Positions 16,057 to 24,961 of a DNA stretch of 46,204 nucleotides are shown here, piece after piece (position 1 is the first letter of the stretch; every line of letters begins with the position of its first letter). The translations under genes were made by a program, and so were the position numbers. Location of the stretch: NCBI GenBank assembly GCA_937936275.1, contig CALHCJ010000042.1:1-46204 (forward strand), in the 5' to 3' direction. The notes under the pieces were generated by a model. The model did no database searches. It was not told where the DNA came from and saw only the letters and a program-made list of their open reading frames with translations. The DNA comes from an uncultured Flavobacteriaceae bacterium (lineage in GTDB: Bacteria > Bacteroidota > Bacteroidia > Flavobacteriales > Flavobacteriaceae).

Positions 16057-16908
16057 TTGAAAACTACAATCCTTATCAATTGTCCAGACCAGCCCGGTAT
16101 TGTTTGTGCTGTTACCGGTTTTATCCACTCGAACGGGGGCAACATCATTTATTTAGATCAACACGTTGACAAACAAGCTGATGTCTTCTTTATGCGCTTA
16201 GAAAGTGATTTTGACACTAGTAAATTCTCTTTGTCTGCCTTTAAAATCGAATTTGAAAAAGCGCTATCGCAACCTTATCAAATGAAATGGCGTCTTTATT
16301 CGGATGAGGTACGACCTAAAATGGCATTATTTGTATCAAAATACAATCACTGTTTGTACGATCTTTTGACGCGCTATAAATCAGGTGAACTGAAGGTGAA
16401 CATACCGTTTATCGTAAGTAACCATCCAGATTTAAGCTATATTGCTGATCAATTTGGTATCCCATTTCATCACATTATCGTAACAAAAGAAACAAAAGCT
16501 GCTGCTGAGCAAGAGCAGCTGGCTTTACTAAAGAGGTATAACATCGACTTTGTGGTATTGGCTCGCTACATGCAAATTATTAGTTCGAATTTTATTAAGC
16601 ATTATCCAAATAAAATTATCAATATTCATCATTCTTTCTTACCTGCATTTGCTGGGGCTAAACCTTATCACGCAGCTTTTGAAAGAGGTGTCAAAATAAT
16701 TGGAGCAACTAGTCATTATGTTACCGAAGATCTTGATGCTGGACCAATTATTGAACAAGATGTAACTACCGTGACCCATGCGCATAGCATTAAAGACTTT
16801 ATTACAAAAGGAAGAGATTTAGAGAAAATTGTTTTATCAAGAGCGGTAAGGTTGCACGTAGAGGGAAAAACTATGGTCTACAATAACAAAACCGTTATCT
16901 TCACTTAA
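16057..16908 (+). CDS. purU: Formyltetrahydrofolate deformylase
   Basis: The enzyme hydrolyses 10-formyl-tetrahydrofolate to tetrahydrofolate and formate, balancing one-carbon pools and supplying formate for purine synthesis. An ACT domain (TTILINCPDQPGIVCAVTGF, residues 3-22) is followed by a formyltransferase domain with the catalytic triad N189, H191 (INIHHSFLP) and D227 (TEDLDAGPI). The 283 residues are normal. No ATG exists between the upstream in-frame stop and the conserved ACT start, so the TTG at 16057 must be the start; it directly precedes the family N-terminus. Confidence 0.93.
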   Translation: MKTTILINCPDQPGIVCAVTGFIHSNGGNIIYLDQHVDKQADVFFMRLESDFDTSKFSLSAFKIEFEKALSQPYQMKWRLYSDEVRPKMALFVSKYNHCLYDLLTRYKSGELKVNIPFIVSNHPDLSYIADQFGIPFHHIIVTKETKAAAEQEQLALLKRYNIDFVVLARYMQIISSNFIKHYPNKIINIHHSFLPAFAGAKPYHAAFERGVKIIGATSHYVTEDLDAGPIIEQDVTTVTHAHSIKDFITKGRDLEKIVLSRAVRLHVEGKTMVYNNKTVIFT

Positions 16909-17008
16909 AACCTTTATACTACTACTTTTATATCGCTTCGAGAAAATACGATAGATCCTTGTATTTCGTTCTAGAATAAAAGTGATACTTGATCATTAAA
17001 TTTGAAAC

Positions 17009-17713
17009 ATGAAAAAAATAGTTTTAGCTATCCTGATATTCCAATTGGTGGCTTGTGGTGAACTTCAACAAGTCGTCAATCAGTTACCACAGGGCTCATC
17101 TGGCATAGGAACCTTAGATATTGCGGCTGGCTTAAGAGAAGCTTTAGATTTGGGTATTGATAAGCAAGTTTCTAAATTAACTCAAGAAGATGGATTTTTC
17201 AAAAATGATTTAGTAAAGATTTTACTACCAGACGAACTGAGAAGAGTAGATAAAACATTACGTGACATCGGACTAGGAAAGTTAGCAGATGAGGGACTCA
17301 AAGTACTAAATCGTGCTGCAGAAGATGCCGTAGGAGAAGCGACACCCATTTTTATAACTGCAGTTAAAGAGATCACCTTTAACGATGCAAAAAGTATTCT
17401 CTTAGGAGCTGATGACGCGGCGACAGCATACCTTACTAAGAGTACACAAGATGCGTTATACCTTAAATTCAATCCTGTGATTCAAAAATCTTTTGAAAAA
17501 GTCGGCGCCGACAAGATTTGGAACAATTTAATTACCAAATATAACAGCATCCCTTTAACTACCGATGTCAACCCTGATCTCACGGACTATGTTACACAAG
17601 AAGCGTTAAAAGGAGTTTACACGATGATTGCCCAAGAGGAAAAAGAAATTCGCACTAGAGTCTCTTCAAGATCTACGGATCTCCTCAAAAAGGTATTTGC
17701 TATGCAAGATTAA
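17009..17713 (+). CDS. DUF4197 lipoprotein
   Basis: This is a 234-residue protein with a lipoprotein signal (MKKIVLAILIFQLVAC, lipidated Cys16) and a single DUF4197 domain: AAGLREALDLGIDKQVSKL, IKILLP-type helix, EDAVGEATPIFITAVKEITFNDAKSILLG, and YVTQEALKGVYTMIAQEE. The domain is mostly helical. Function is unknown. A TAAATTTG box ends 4 nt before the ATG, which would make the message nearly leaderless if it is the promoter. It is followed by a strong terminator about 140 bp downstream. Confidence 0.85.
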   Translation: MKKIVLAILIFQLVACGELQQVVNQLPQGSSGIGTLDIAAGLREALDLGIDKQVSKLTQEDGFFKNDLVKILLPDELRRVDKTLRDIGLGKLADEGLKVLNRAAEDAVGEATPIFITAVKEITFNDAKSILLGADDAATAYLTKSTQDALYLKFNPVIQKSFEKVGADKIWNNLITKYNSIPLTTDVNPDLTDYVTQEALKGVYTMIAQEEKEIRTRVSSRSTDLLKKVFAMQD

Positions 17714-18089
17714 ATTTTAACAATTCCATTGTATAGAATAATATTTTAGAGTTTACACCGTTGTATCTTAAGAACATACGAAAATTTATTTGAAGGCTGC
17801 AGAACTTCAAACGGACAAATTTGAGTTAGTAATTTTTTGAGTTAGTTAGTTAAAAACCGGTGGGAGCATCGGTTTTTTTTATTTCTAGTTGTAGGCAAAA
17901 TAATAAGCAAAAAAACCTTTATCATTGTTTTAGGATAACAAAATAACTTCACCTTGGCTTTGTATTACTCTCATCTTCGAGTTTTAAAAGGTAAACTATT
18001 ATCGGGAATTACTTTTTTTTTAACAATTCATCACATTCGATTGGATAAATTCTTAACTTATACCAAGCTAATTCAATCGTCAATCAACC
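17714..18089 (+). other. Intergenic region with leader-like element C and terminator
   Basis: This is 376 bp without a convincing gene; the 60-codon ORF at 17954 overlaps the regulator start and looks spurious. It holds TTTGAGTTAG (17820-17829) repeated as TTTGAGTTAG (17836-17845) and then a strong stem-loop. The order resembles the two TATTTGAATTAG elements upstream of susC. Confidence 0.4.
17852..17880 (+). terminator. Rho-independent terminator after DUF4197 / element C
   Basis: AAAAACCGGTG and CATCGGTTTTT pair (one G-T) around a GGAG loop, followed by eight T in a row. It is either the DUF4197 terminator or the 3' end of a short RNA starting in element C. Confidence 0.7.
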
Positions 18090-19499
18090 ATGAGATTATT
18101 AGGGATACTCATCATATTCTTGTTAACGCTTTCTAAAATTTACTCTAGTGTTCCTATAGACTTAAGTGAGAGCACTACTCACATCTTGTCAGAATCTCCA
18201 AATTTTAACTCAAAAGAATACCCTTCAGTTTTTAAAACAAACGAGGGTGCTATTACGTACTCTTTTGAATTTCTAAAACCAAAACAAAAATCTTTTTTAA
18301 AAAGCCCTATATCTCTTGCAGCTCTTAATTATCAGTCAGATAAGCTCGATACACATTCTTCTGATTACAATCCTGCCATTGTCACTCCTGAACTAAACAC
18401 ATTATCCTTCTCATATCTTTATGTAGCTTTAATTGGCTTCTACATCGCCTTTATGTTACTTTTTAATAAAAAAGTAGACACCATGGCAAAAGTATTGATC
18501 AGCAGCTTTGTCTTTATTCATTCCATTTTTATACTTCATATTTTCTTAAACATTTCAAAATACCAGCTTCAGTTTCCTCATGCCTATAGGCTTTCTACTG
18601 CTTTTTCATTTTTGTACGGCCCCTTACTATACCTATATTTTAAAAGAATAACACAACAGTATAAATTTAAAAAAATCGATTTACTTCACTTTCTACCCAC
18701 TTTGATATTCATTGTTTATTTGATACCCGGATATCTAATGTCTGCGGATCAAAAACTTGAAGTAATTTTAGGCCGCGCTGAGATAGGTCGAAGCTTTTCT
18801 GACAAGACCATTATCGTTCTTAAACTGTCTTCCTTATTAGGATACGGATACTTTATTAGAAGACTATATCAACAATCAAAAAATAATTTAAATCTCAAAA
18901 AAGAAAATAAGAACTGGCAGAAAAACATCTTTGTCATACATATGTTATACGTTGTTTGTTATTTGCTTTATGGTATTCAGTTAGGAAATAACATTACCTC
19001 TGGGTTTTTGTTTCATATGCAAGTAGCGTTTATGGCTTCAATGGTGATGTACATTGGTTACTCCGCCAACGTACAACCTGCTGTCTTTAATGGATCATTC
19101 ACGCTTAAAAAACTATTTCCTAAATATAAAAAATCAGGACTCACTAAAAGCCTCTCTAGTGAATTAAAAGAAAGCCTAATTGATCTATTTGATAATGATA
19201 AGATTTATAAAGAGAGTAATATTTGTTTAGACACATTGTCTGCAAAACTAAACACAACAAGACATAATACTTCTCAAGTGATTAATGAGCATTTTCAAAT
19301 GAGTTTTCACGAATTGATAAATTCCTATCGCATACAAGAGGCAAAAGAAATTCTCAATAAAGACAGGCGAAAGAATCTTAATATCATTGACGTGGCCTAT
19401 GAAGTAGGCTACAACAACAAAGTGACATTTAACAAAGCGTTTAAAAAAGACACAAGGCTCACCCCAAGTCAATACCAACGAATGGCATTCAATTCTTAA
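18090..19499 (+). CDS. Membrane-spanning AraC-family transcriptional regulator
   Basis: This is a 469-residue regulator with a signal peptide, a periplasmic stretch of about 90 residues, seven predicted transmembrane helices (about 105-330) and a C-terminal AraC/XylS double HTH (LDTLSAKLNTTRHNTSQVINEHFQMSFHELINSYRI, then INIDVAYEVGYNNKVTFNKAFKK-like). The architecture suggests a one-component sensor for an extracytoplasmic signal. It stands upstream of susC/susD in the same orientation, so it is the likely regulator of that pair, though nearly 1 kb separates them. Wobbly conservation of the periplasmic part prevents naming a ligand. Confidence 0.82.
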   Translation: MRLLGILIIFLLTLSKIYSSVPIDLSESTTHILSESPNFNSKEYPSVFKTNEGAITYSFEFLKPKQKSFLKSPISLAALNYQSDKLDTHSSDYNPAIVTPELNTLSFSYLYVALIGFYIAFMLLFNKKVDTMAKVLISSFVFIHSIFILHIFLNISKYQLQFPHAYRLSTAFSFLYGPLLYLYFKRITQQYKFKKIDLLHFLPTLIFIVYLIPGYLMSADQKLEVILGRAEIGRSFSDKTIIVLKLSSLLGYGYFIRRLYQQSKNNLNLKKENKNWQKNIFVIHMLYVVCYLLYGIQLGNNITSGFLFHMQVAFMASMVMYIGYSANVQPAVFNGSFTLKKLFPKYKKSGLTKSLSSELKESLIDLFDNDKIYKESNICLDTLSAKLNTTRHNTSQVINEHFQMSFHELINSYRIQEAKEILNKDRRKNLNIIDVAYEVGYNNKVTFNKAFKKDTRLTPSQYQRMAFNS

Positions 19500-19744
19500 C
19501 TCTCGCAAACAACCTCTAACTGGATTACCTACTGATTCAAGAAAAGCGCTTTGTTTTCTCTCATATTCGGCGTTTCAAAAGCTAACTACCTAGGTAAGAA
19601 CAATGTAAATACGCATCGGATAAGTAAATGTTTATAGGACATTCCGGCATACTATAGAAAAGTTTCTAATTTGGTAATTCATCAATCAAATCGTAAACGG
19701 CAGTCTTGAAGGTTATACTTCTAGTAATCATTATTTTTTCTCAT

Positions 19745-19800
19745 TTTTGGAGTAGTTATTTGAATTAGTCATCAAAACAACCCTCTCAGGGCTGCTTTTA
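19745..19800 (+). repeat. Leader-like element A (TTATTTGAATTAG...GGGCTGC)
   Basis: It contains TTATTTGAATTAGTCATCAA and then a small hairpin CCCTCTCAGGG followed by GCTGCTTTTAC. It aligns with element B directly before susC: TATTTGAATTAG, ATCAA and GGGCTGC are shared in the same order. Confidence 0.5.
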
Positions 19801-20216
19801 CTTTTTATGACTTAGGTTCATCGTTTTAGAATAAATCTTTTAATCAAACGACTTATCTGTATTACGAGCCGCAGGGTAATTTAACTAAGCTCACACCTTT
19901 AACCTTTAAATAAAGACGCCAACACTACCGATAGGACTATAAATGCTAAAAATGCGTAATACATATTTGTTAGAACAAAGGTAAAAGTTTATCGGCGTTT
20001 ACTTTTTTGACTCAAAGAGCTTGTAATTTCAACAACGACTAATTCATTTTAGCTGATAAATGCTATTTCGAAGCATTTTTCATAATTATCGAATATCATG
20101 ATAAATTGGGATCTCATTTAATAATGGTGAGTAATCCTGTAAAAAACTATTTGCGCCAAAAGTAGATTGGGACACTAACTGATGGAAATATGTTAAGACA
20201 TATCTGTAAATAGGGC

Positions 20217-20248
20217 AAACCTGTGGTTCATACCACAGGTTTTTTTTA
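20217..20248 (+). terminator. Orphan Rho-independent terminator
   Basis: AAACCTGTGG and CCACAGGTTT form a perfect 10-bp stem with a TTCATA loop and a run of eight T starting at the end of the stem. There is no plus-strand gene for 700 bp upstream, so it probably ends a non-coding RNA or an attenuated susC leader. Confidence 0.75.
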
Positions 20249-20407
20249 TTCCTTAAATGTAAATTGGACGTAAATTTTCGTCGGAAAAGGAAACGTTTAT
20301 CAGCGCTTCCTGAAATATAAGCAATAGCCTTTTACTTTGATTTCAATGACTAACTCAATGTAAAAGCAGCTCTGAAATCTTACTTTAAAAAAGAACTTCT
20401 GTATCAA

Positions 20408-20460
20408 TTTTTAAGGTAATTATTTGAATTAGCTATCAATTTTCGGGGCTGCACTTTACA
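20408..20460 (+). repeat. Leader-like element B, directly upstream of susC
   Basis: TAATTATTTGAATTAGCTATCAA followed by CGGGGCTGCAC, ending 16 nt before the susC ATG. It is the second copy of element A and probably lies in the susC promoter or 5' leader. Confidence 0.5.
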
Positions 20461-20476
20461 TATAAAAAATCAAAAC

Positions 20477-23400
20477 ATGAGGAAAAAAATGAATTGGCTT
20501 TTGCTGTTATGTTTAGTAGGTTTAACATGGACACAAGCTCAAGAAAAAACAATCACTGGTGCAATTACCGATCAAAATGCCGTTCCCTTGCCCGGTGTTA
20601 ATATTCTTGTAAAAGAATCTACACGAGGTACTCAATCTGATTTTGATGGAAATTACACGATCAATGCAAATCAAGGAGATATCTTGGTGTTTTCTTATCT
20701 AGGCCAACGTACTGTTGAACGTACAGTTACTGAAGCAAATATTATAAACGTTCAAATGGAAGAAGATGCTTCGCAACTCGAAGAAGTTGTAGTGGTAGGT
20801 TACGGTACAACCAGTAAAAGGACATTAACTGGAAATGTCGCGAAATTGACATCTTCTGATATAGCCGAAGTTCCAAATCCAAACCTTCAAAACTCTTTGG
20901 TTGCCAAAGCCGCAGGCGTGCAAGTAACGCAAACAAATGGTAAAGTCGAAGGCGGTATCAATATTAGAGTAAGGGGTGCAGCAAGTGTTAGTGGCGGTAC
21001 TCAACCATTGTACGTATTAGATGGTATTCCGTTGGTTGATCCTGTGGGTAATAATGTGGATGTCGGGAATGGCGCAGCTACGAATCCCTTACTAACATTA
21101 ACCACCAATGAAATTGAATCTATTGATATACTAAAGGATGCTTCCTCTGCAGCTATTTACGGAGCAAGAGGAGCGAACGGAGTTGTCGTTATTACCACAA
21201 AAAGAGGAAAACAAGGAAAGGCGAAGTTCTCATTCAATATGGCACAAGGTTTTAGTCAACCTACCAACCGAAGAGAATGGTTAAATGCAGAAGAGTATGT
21301 TGAGCTTTTCACGGAAGCCGCTATAAATGGTCTAGGTGAGGTAGATGGGCGAGCTGAAGCCGAAAGCACCTTTGATTTTTTGGCTGGCGACACTGATTGG
21401 AGGACTGGAGAAGTTGATACAGACTGGCAAGACTTTGTATTTCAAGATGGATTTCAAACCGATGTTGATTTTTCAGTTTCGGGGGCTGACGAAAAAACTT
21501 CTTATTTCTTTTCTGGCGCCTATAACAATACTACCGGAATTATAAGAAGTAATGAACTAGAAAGAGCTAACGCAAGAACAAACATTACACATCAATTTAG
21601 CAACAAGTTTAAAATTGGAATAAATTTAGGCTTTTCACGCACAGAAATTGATCGTATTGCAAATGATAATCAATTTGCCACCCCTTTGCAAGCAATTGCA
21701 CAATCTCCCCTCTCACCAGCTTTACTTCCCGATGGCACTCCAAATCCCTCTACTTTATATGGTAATTTCTTGTTTGATGATCAAAATGCTAATTTCAAAA
21801 CAATCATTAGACGAATCACTGGAAAGGTCTCTGGAGAATATAAATTAACTCCATCATTGAAGGTGAATTCTGATTTCGCTTATGATTTATATGATCAAAC
21901 CGAAGATAATTACAGAGGACAAAATGCACTTTTTCAATCTACCAATGGACAAGCCTTTGCCTCTGATTTAGGTTCTGAAAGCCTCGTGTATAGTAATTAT
22001 TTAACCTTTGATAAACTATTTGGTGAAAAGCATAACTTAAATATTGTCGCTGGTTCAGAACTAACAAAAAACTCGCGGCGAATTACTACGGTCACCAGCC
22101 AACAATTTCCTGGTGATGATTTACCAACCGTATCAGGAGGAGCAGAAGTGACTGCTGGGACCGGAGTTCAAATAAAGAATGCCTTTTTCTCCTATTTTGC
22201 AAGAGCCACATATAGTTTTGACAACAAATATTTGTTTAACGCCAGTGTGCGAAGAGATGGTTCATCTCGCTTCGGTGAAAATGTACGATTTGGAGTATTT
22301 CCAGCTTTTTCCGCAGGATGGATTTTATCAGAGGAAAATTTCTTACAAGATTCTAAGACACTTTCATTTTTGAAATTACGAGCAAGTTGGGGAGAACTCG
22401 GAAACGCAGAGATTGGTGATTTTGCTTCTCGATTTTTATTTACTGCAGTTTCATACAACCAAAGACCTGGTCTAGCACCATTTCAACCAGGAAATCCTGA
22501 CCTCACTTGGGAGACTACAAGACAAACCGATCTCGGACTCGAATTTGGATTCTTTGATGGAAAAATTACCGGTGAATTTGACTATTACGTCAAGGATACT
22601 GAAGATTTACTTTTCCAAGTACCTTTAGCACTTAGTAGTGGTGCACCCTTTCTTGGTGCGGCAGGAAACGCAATTGTAAATAGAAACATAGGTACGCTTC
22701 GTGGTAGCGGTATTGAAATCGTCCTCAACACACAAAATATAGCTACTGAAAAATTTACCTGGTCGACCAGTCTTAATATTTCTCAAAATGACAACGAGTT
22801 AAAATCACTCCCCAACGGAAATGCAGATATCGTCTCAGGACAAAATATTAATAGAGTAGGAGAAAGTGTTGCATCATTTTTTCTACGGGAGTATGCTGGT
22901 GTTGACCCTGATAATGGCGATGCCCTTTATTATTTAAATACGCAAAACAGCGATGGAACTTTAAATAGAAATACCACAACTGACCCTAACGAAGCCCAGA
23001 GAGTCATTGCCGGAAATCCTTTTCCGCAGTGGTATGGAGGTTTGACGAATACAATCCTTTTTAATAATATCGATTTTTCATTTACGCTACAAGGAGAATG
23101 GGGTGCAAGCATTTTTAATAATGGAGGTCGATTTCAATCTGTAAACGGTGATTTTTATGATAATCAAAGTCGCGATCAACTAAATAGATGGCAGCAGCCA
23201 GGTGACATAACAGATGTACCCCAAGCAAGACTATTTGGTAGTAATGGCTCAGCACAATCCACTCGATTTCTTGCGGATTCAGATTTTATACGTCTACGGA
23301 ACTTAACACTAGGCTATTCAATACCAAATGAAGCCGTTGAAAAAATGGGTTTCAGCAAACTACGGGTGTATTTTACAGGAATAAACCTATTGACCTTTAC

Positions 23401-23524
23401 CGATTATCCTTTTGAAGATCCAGAGTCTCGAAGCGATGTAAATGGCACAAATAATCCTGGGCAAACTTTCTACTCAGCACCTCCTGCTAAGACGTTCACG
23501 ATTGGCATAAATGTTAATTTTTAA
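20477..23524 (+). CDS. SusC/RagA family TonB-linked outer-membrane transporter
   Basis: This is a TonB-dependent outer-membrane import channel of 1015 residues. A signal peptide (ending WTQAQ) is followed by a carboxypeptidase-regulatory-like domain (about 24-100, ITGAITDQNAVPLPGVNILV), the SusC-specific segment LEEVVVVGYGTTSKR, a plug domain (about 110-225, with YVLDGIPLVDP and ILKDASSAAIYGARGANGVV) and a large barrel ending in FTIGINVNF. The length is typical. It makes a complex with the SusD-like lipoprotein 9 bp downstream. The substrate cannot be named, because no degradative enzyme is encoded next to it. Confidence 0.95.
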   Translation: MRKKMNWLLLLCLVGLTWTQAQEKTITGAITDQNAVPLPGVNILVKESTRGTQSDFDGNYTINANQGDILVFSYLGQRTVERTVTEANIINVQMEEDASQLEEVVVVGYGTTSKRTLTGNVAKLTSSDIAEVPNPNLQNSLVAKAAGVQVTQTNGKVEGGINIRVRGAASVSGGTQPLYVLDGIPLVDPVGNNVDVGNGAATNPLLTLTTNEIESIDILKDASSAAIYGARGANGVVVITTKRGKQGKAKFSFNMAQGFSQPTNRREWLNAEEYVELFTEAAINGLGEVDGRAEAESTFDFLAGDTDWRTGEVDTDWQDFVFQDGFQTDVDFSVSGADEKTSYFFSGAYNNTTGIIRSNELERANARTNITHQFSNKFKIGINLGFSRTEIDRIANDNQFATPLQAIAQSPLSPALLPDGTPNPSTLYGNFLFDDQNANFKTIIRRITGKVSGEYKLTPSLKVNSDFAYDLYDQTEDNYRGQNALFQSTNGQAFASDLGSESLVYSNYLTFDKLFGEKHNLNIVAGSELTKNSRRITTVTSQQFPGDDLPTVSGGAEVTAGTGVQIKNAFFSYFARATYSFDNKYLFNASVRRDGSSRFGENVRFGVFPAFSAGWILSEENFLQDSKTLSFLKLRASWGELGNAEIGDFASRFLFTAVSYNQRPGLAPFQPGNPDLTWETTRQTDLGLEFGFFDGKITGEFDYYVKDTEDLLFQVPLALSSGAPFLGAAGNAIVNRNIGTLRGSGIEIVLNTQNIATEKFTWSTSLNISQNDNELKSLPNGNADIVSGQNINRVGESVASFFLREYAGVDPDNGDALYYLNTQNSDGTLNRNTTTDPNEAQRVIAGNPFPQWYGGLTNTILFNNIDFSFTLQGEWGASIFNNGGRFQSVNGDFYDNQSRDQLNRWQQPGDITDVPQARLFGSNGSAQSTRFLADSDFIRLRNLTLGYSIPNEAVEKMGFSKLRVYFTGINLLTFTDYPFEDPESRSDVNGTNNPGQTFYSAPPAKTFTIGINVNF

Positions 23525-23533
23525 AAAAAAGTT

Positions 23534-24898
23534 ATGAAAACACATAAAATAGTATTCCTTTTAGCACTCTCATTTTTCCTCTTTTCGTGTGAAAATGAAC
23601 TAGAGATTAATCCTACTGACAATTTACCCGGTGAGTTGGCGATAACGTCTGAAACCAACGTAGCGGCTATCTTAATTGGTGTTTATGATGAAGCAGGACA
23701 AATCGCATCTTACGGAGGTAGACTTCAAATGTTATCTGATTTACTAGGTACTGATACGGAAGTAAATTGGACGGGTACCTTTGTACAACCGCGCGAAGCT
23801 TTTACCAAAAGTTTTCTAATTGATAATACGTGGGTAAGAGATGTATGGGGAAATGCCTTCGAGACGATTAATCAGGCAAATCTAGTAATTGATAATATAG
23901 ACATTGTAACTAGTAGTGCTGAAGAGAAAGCAAGAATTGAAGGAGAGGCAAAGTTCTTAAGAGCCCTCGCATATTTTGACTTAGTACGTAATTTTGGAGC
24001 TCCCTATATTGCAGGTGGTAGTAACTCTCAACTTGCTGTGCCCCTTCGTCTAAACGGTTTAGTAGATTTTTCAGTCAACCTCGATGCTGCACGAGATACT
24101 GTAGAAGAAGTTTACACCCAAGTTATCTCTGATGCTCAAGAAGCGTATGCGCTTTTGCCAGAAAGCAATAGCTTTTTTGCTGATAGATATGCAGCACAAG
24201 CTTTGTTAGCCCGTGTGTACTTTCAACAAGAAAATTATGCAGCGGCGAGAGATGCAGCGAATGATGTATTACTCAATAGCGGGCATAGCCTTGCTCCCAC
24301 CTTTGATGACGTATTTAACAAAGAGGGGGATGGCCCCGAAGATATTTTTTCTTTTCAGGTAACAAGTCAGACCGGAGCCAATAATTTAGTCAACCATTAT
24401 GCTTCGGAGGCTGATGGTGGTAGAGGTGGAGATATTGTTATTAATGATGATTATCTAGCATTATTTGATGATCCAGAAAATGATGAGCGAGCATCTTATG
24501 TCTATACCAATCCTGCAAATGAAAAACAGCTAACGAATAAATATAGACAGCAATTTGCAAACATTTTTGTCTTTAGAATTGCTGAAATGCATTTGATTCG
24601 TTTAGAGAGTAATTTTAGAGAAGGAACTTCAGTCGGACTTGATCCTTTAACAGAAATAAATGCCTTACGGTCTAGGTCTGGCGCGTCAGCACTAGCAGGC
24701 CCATTAACCAATGATCTCATTTTTAATGAAAGACAATTAGAACTGGGTTTCGAGGGTTTCTTAATTCATGATATTAAAAGAACACAGCGGTCAGTTGGCA
24801 CTATACCTTTCGATGCTGATGTATTAGTTTATCCCATTCCTCAAACCGAAATGGATACTAATCCTCTTATGGTTCAAAACCCAGGATACGGAGAATAA
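23534..24898 (+). CDS. SusD/RagB family nutrient-binding outer-membrane lipoprotein
   Basis: This is a surface-exposed lipoprotein that caps its SusC partner and binds substrate. A lipoprotein signal (LALSFFLFSC, lipidated Cys19) precedes the typical ELEINPTDNLPG. The helical TPR-like core FLRALAYFDLVRNFGAPYI and the C-terminal RQLELGFEGFLIHDIKRT and YPIPQTEMDTNP motifs are complete. At 454 residues it is on the short side for the family, suggesting a small substrate rather than a long polysaccharide (inference). It is followed by a strong terminator. Confidence 0.94.
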   Translation: MKTHKIVFLLALSFFLFSCENELEINPTDNLPGELAITSETNVAAILIGVYDEAGQIASYGGRLQMLSDLLGTDTEVNWTGTFVQPREAFTKSFLIDNTWVRDVWGNAFETINQANLVIDNIDIVTSSAEEKARIEGEAKFLRALAYFDLVRNFGAPYIAGGSNSQLAVPLRLNGLVDFSVNLDAARDTVEEVYTQVISDAQEAYALLPESNSFFADRYAAQALLARVYFQQENYAAARDAANDVLLNSGHSLAPTFDDVFNKEGDGPEDIFSFQVTSQTGANNLVNHYASEADGGRGGDIVINDDYLALFDDPENDERASYVYTNPANEKQLTNKYRQQFANIFVFRIAEMHLIRLESNFREGTSVGLDPLTEINALRSRSGASALAGPLTNDLIFNERQLELGFEGFLIHDIKRTQRSVGTIPFDADVLVYPIPQTEMDTNPLMVQNPGYGE

Positions 24899-24911
24899 AT
24901 ATAGTTTACTC

Positions 24912-24943
24912 AAAAAACGACCAGCTATCACTGGTCGTTTTTT
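24912..24943. terminator. Bidirectional terminator after susD
   Basis: AAAAAACGACCAG and CTGGTCGTTTTTT form a perfect 13-bp stem with a CTATCA loop. It lies between convergent susD and the hydrolase gene and can serve both. Confidence 0.8.
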
Positions 24944-24961
24944 ATTTATATTTTTTTGGAC

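Larger units (their letters stand above)
19500..20476 (+). other. 977-bp non-coding interval upstream of susC
   Basis: No ORF of quality is present on either strand. The interval contains two copies of a leader-like element (19745-19800 and 20408-20460) and a strong terminator at 20217 that belongs to no visible gene. The rest is AT-rich with no recognised RNA family. Confidence 0.5.

Noticed and set aside
17954-18136. 60-residue plus-strand ORF before the AraC regulator
   Set aside because: It overlaps the signal-peptide region of the regulator in another frame and has no start context; probably spurious.
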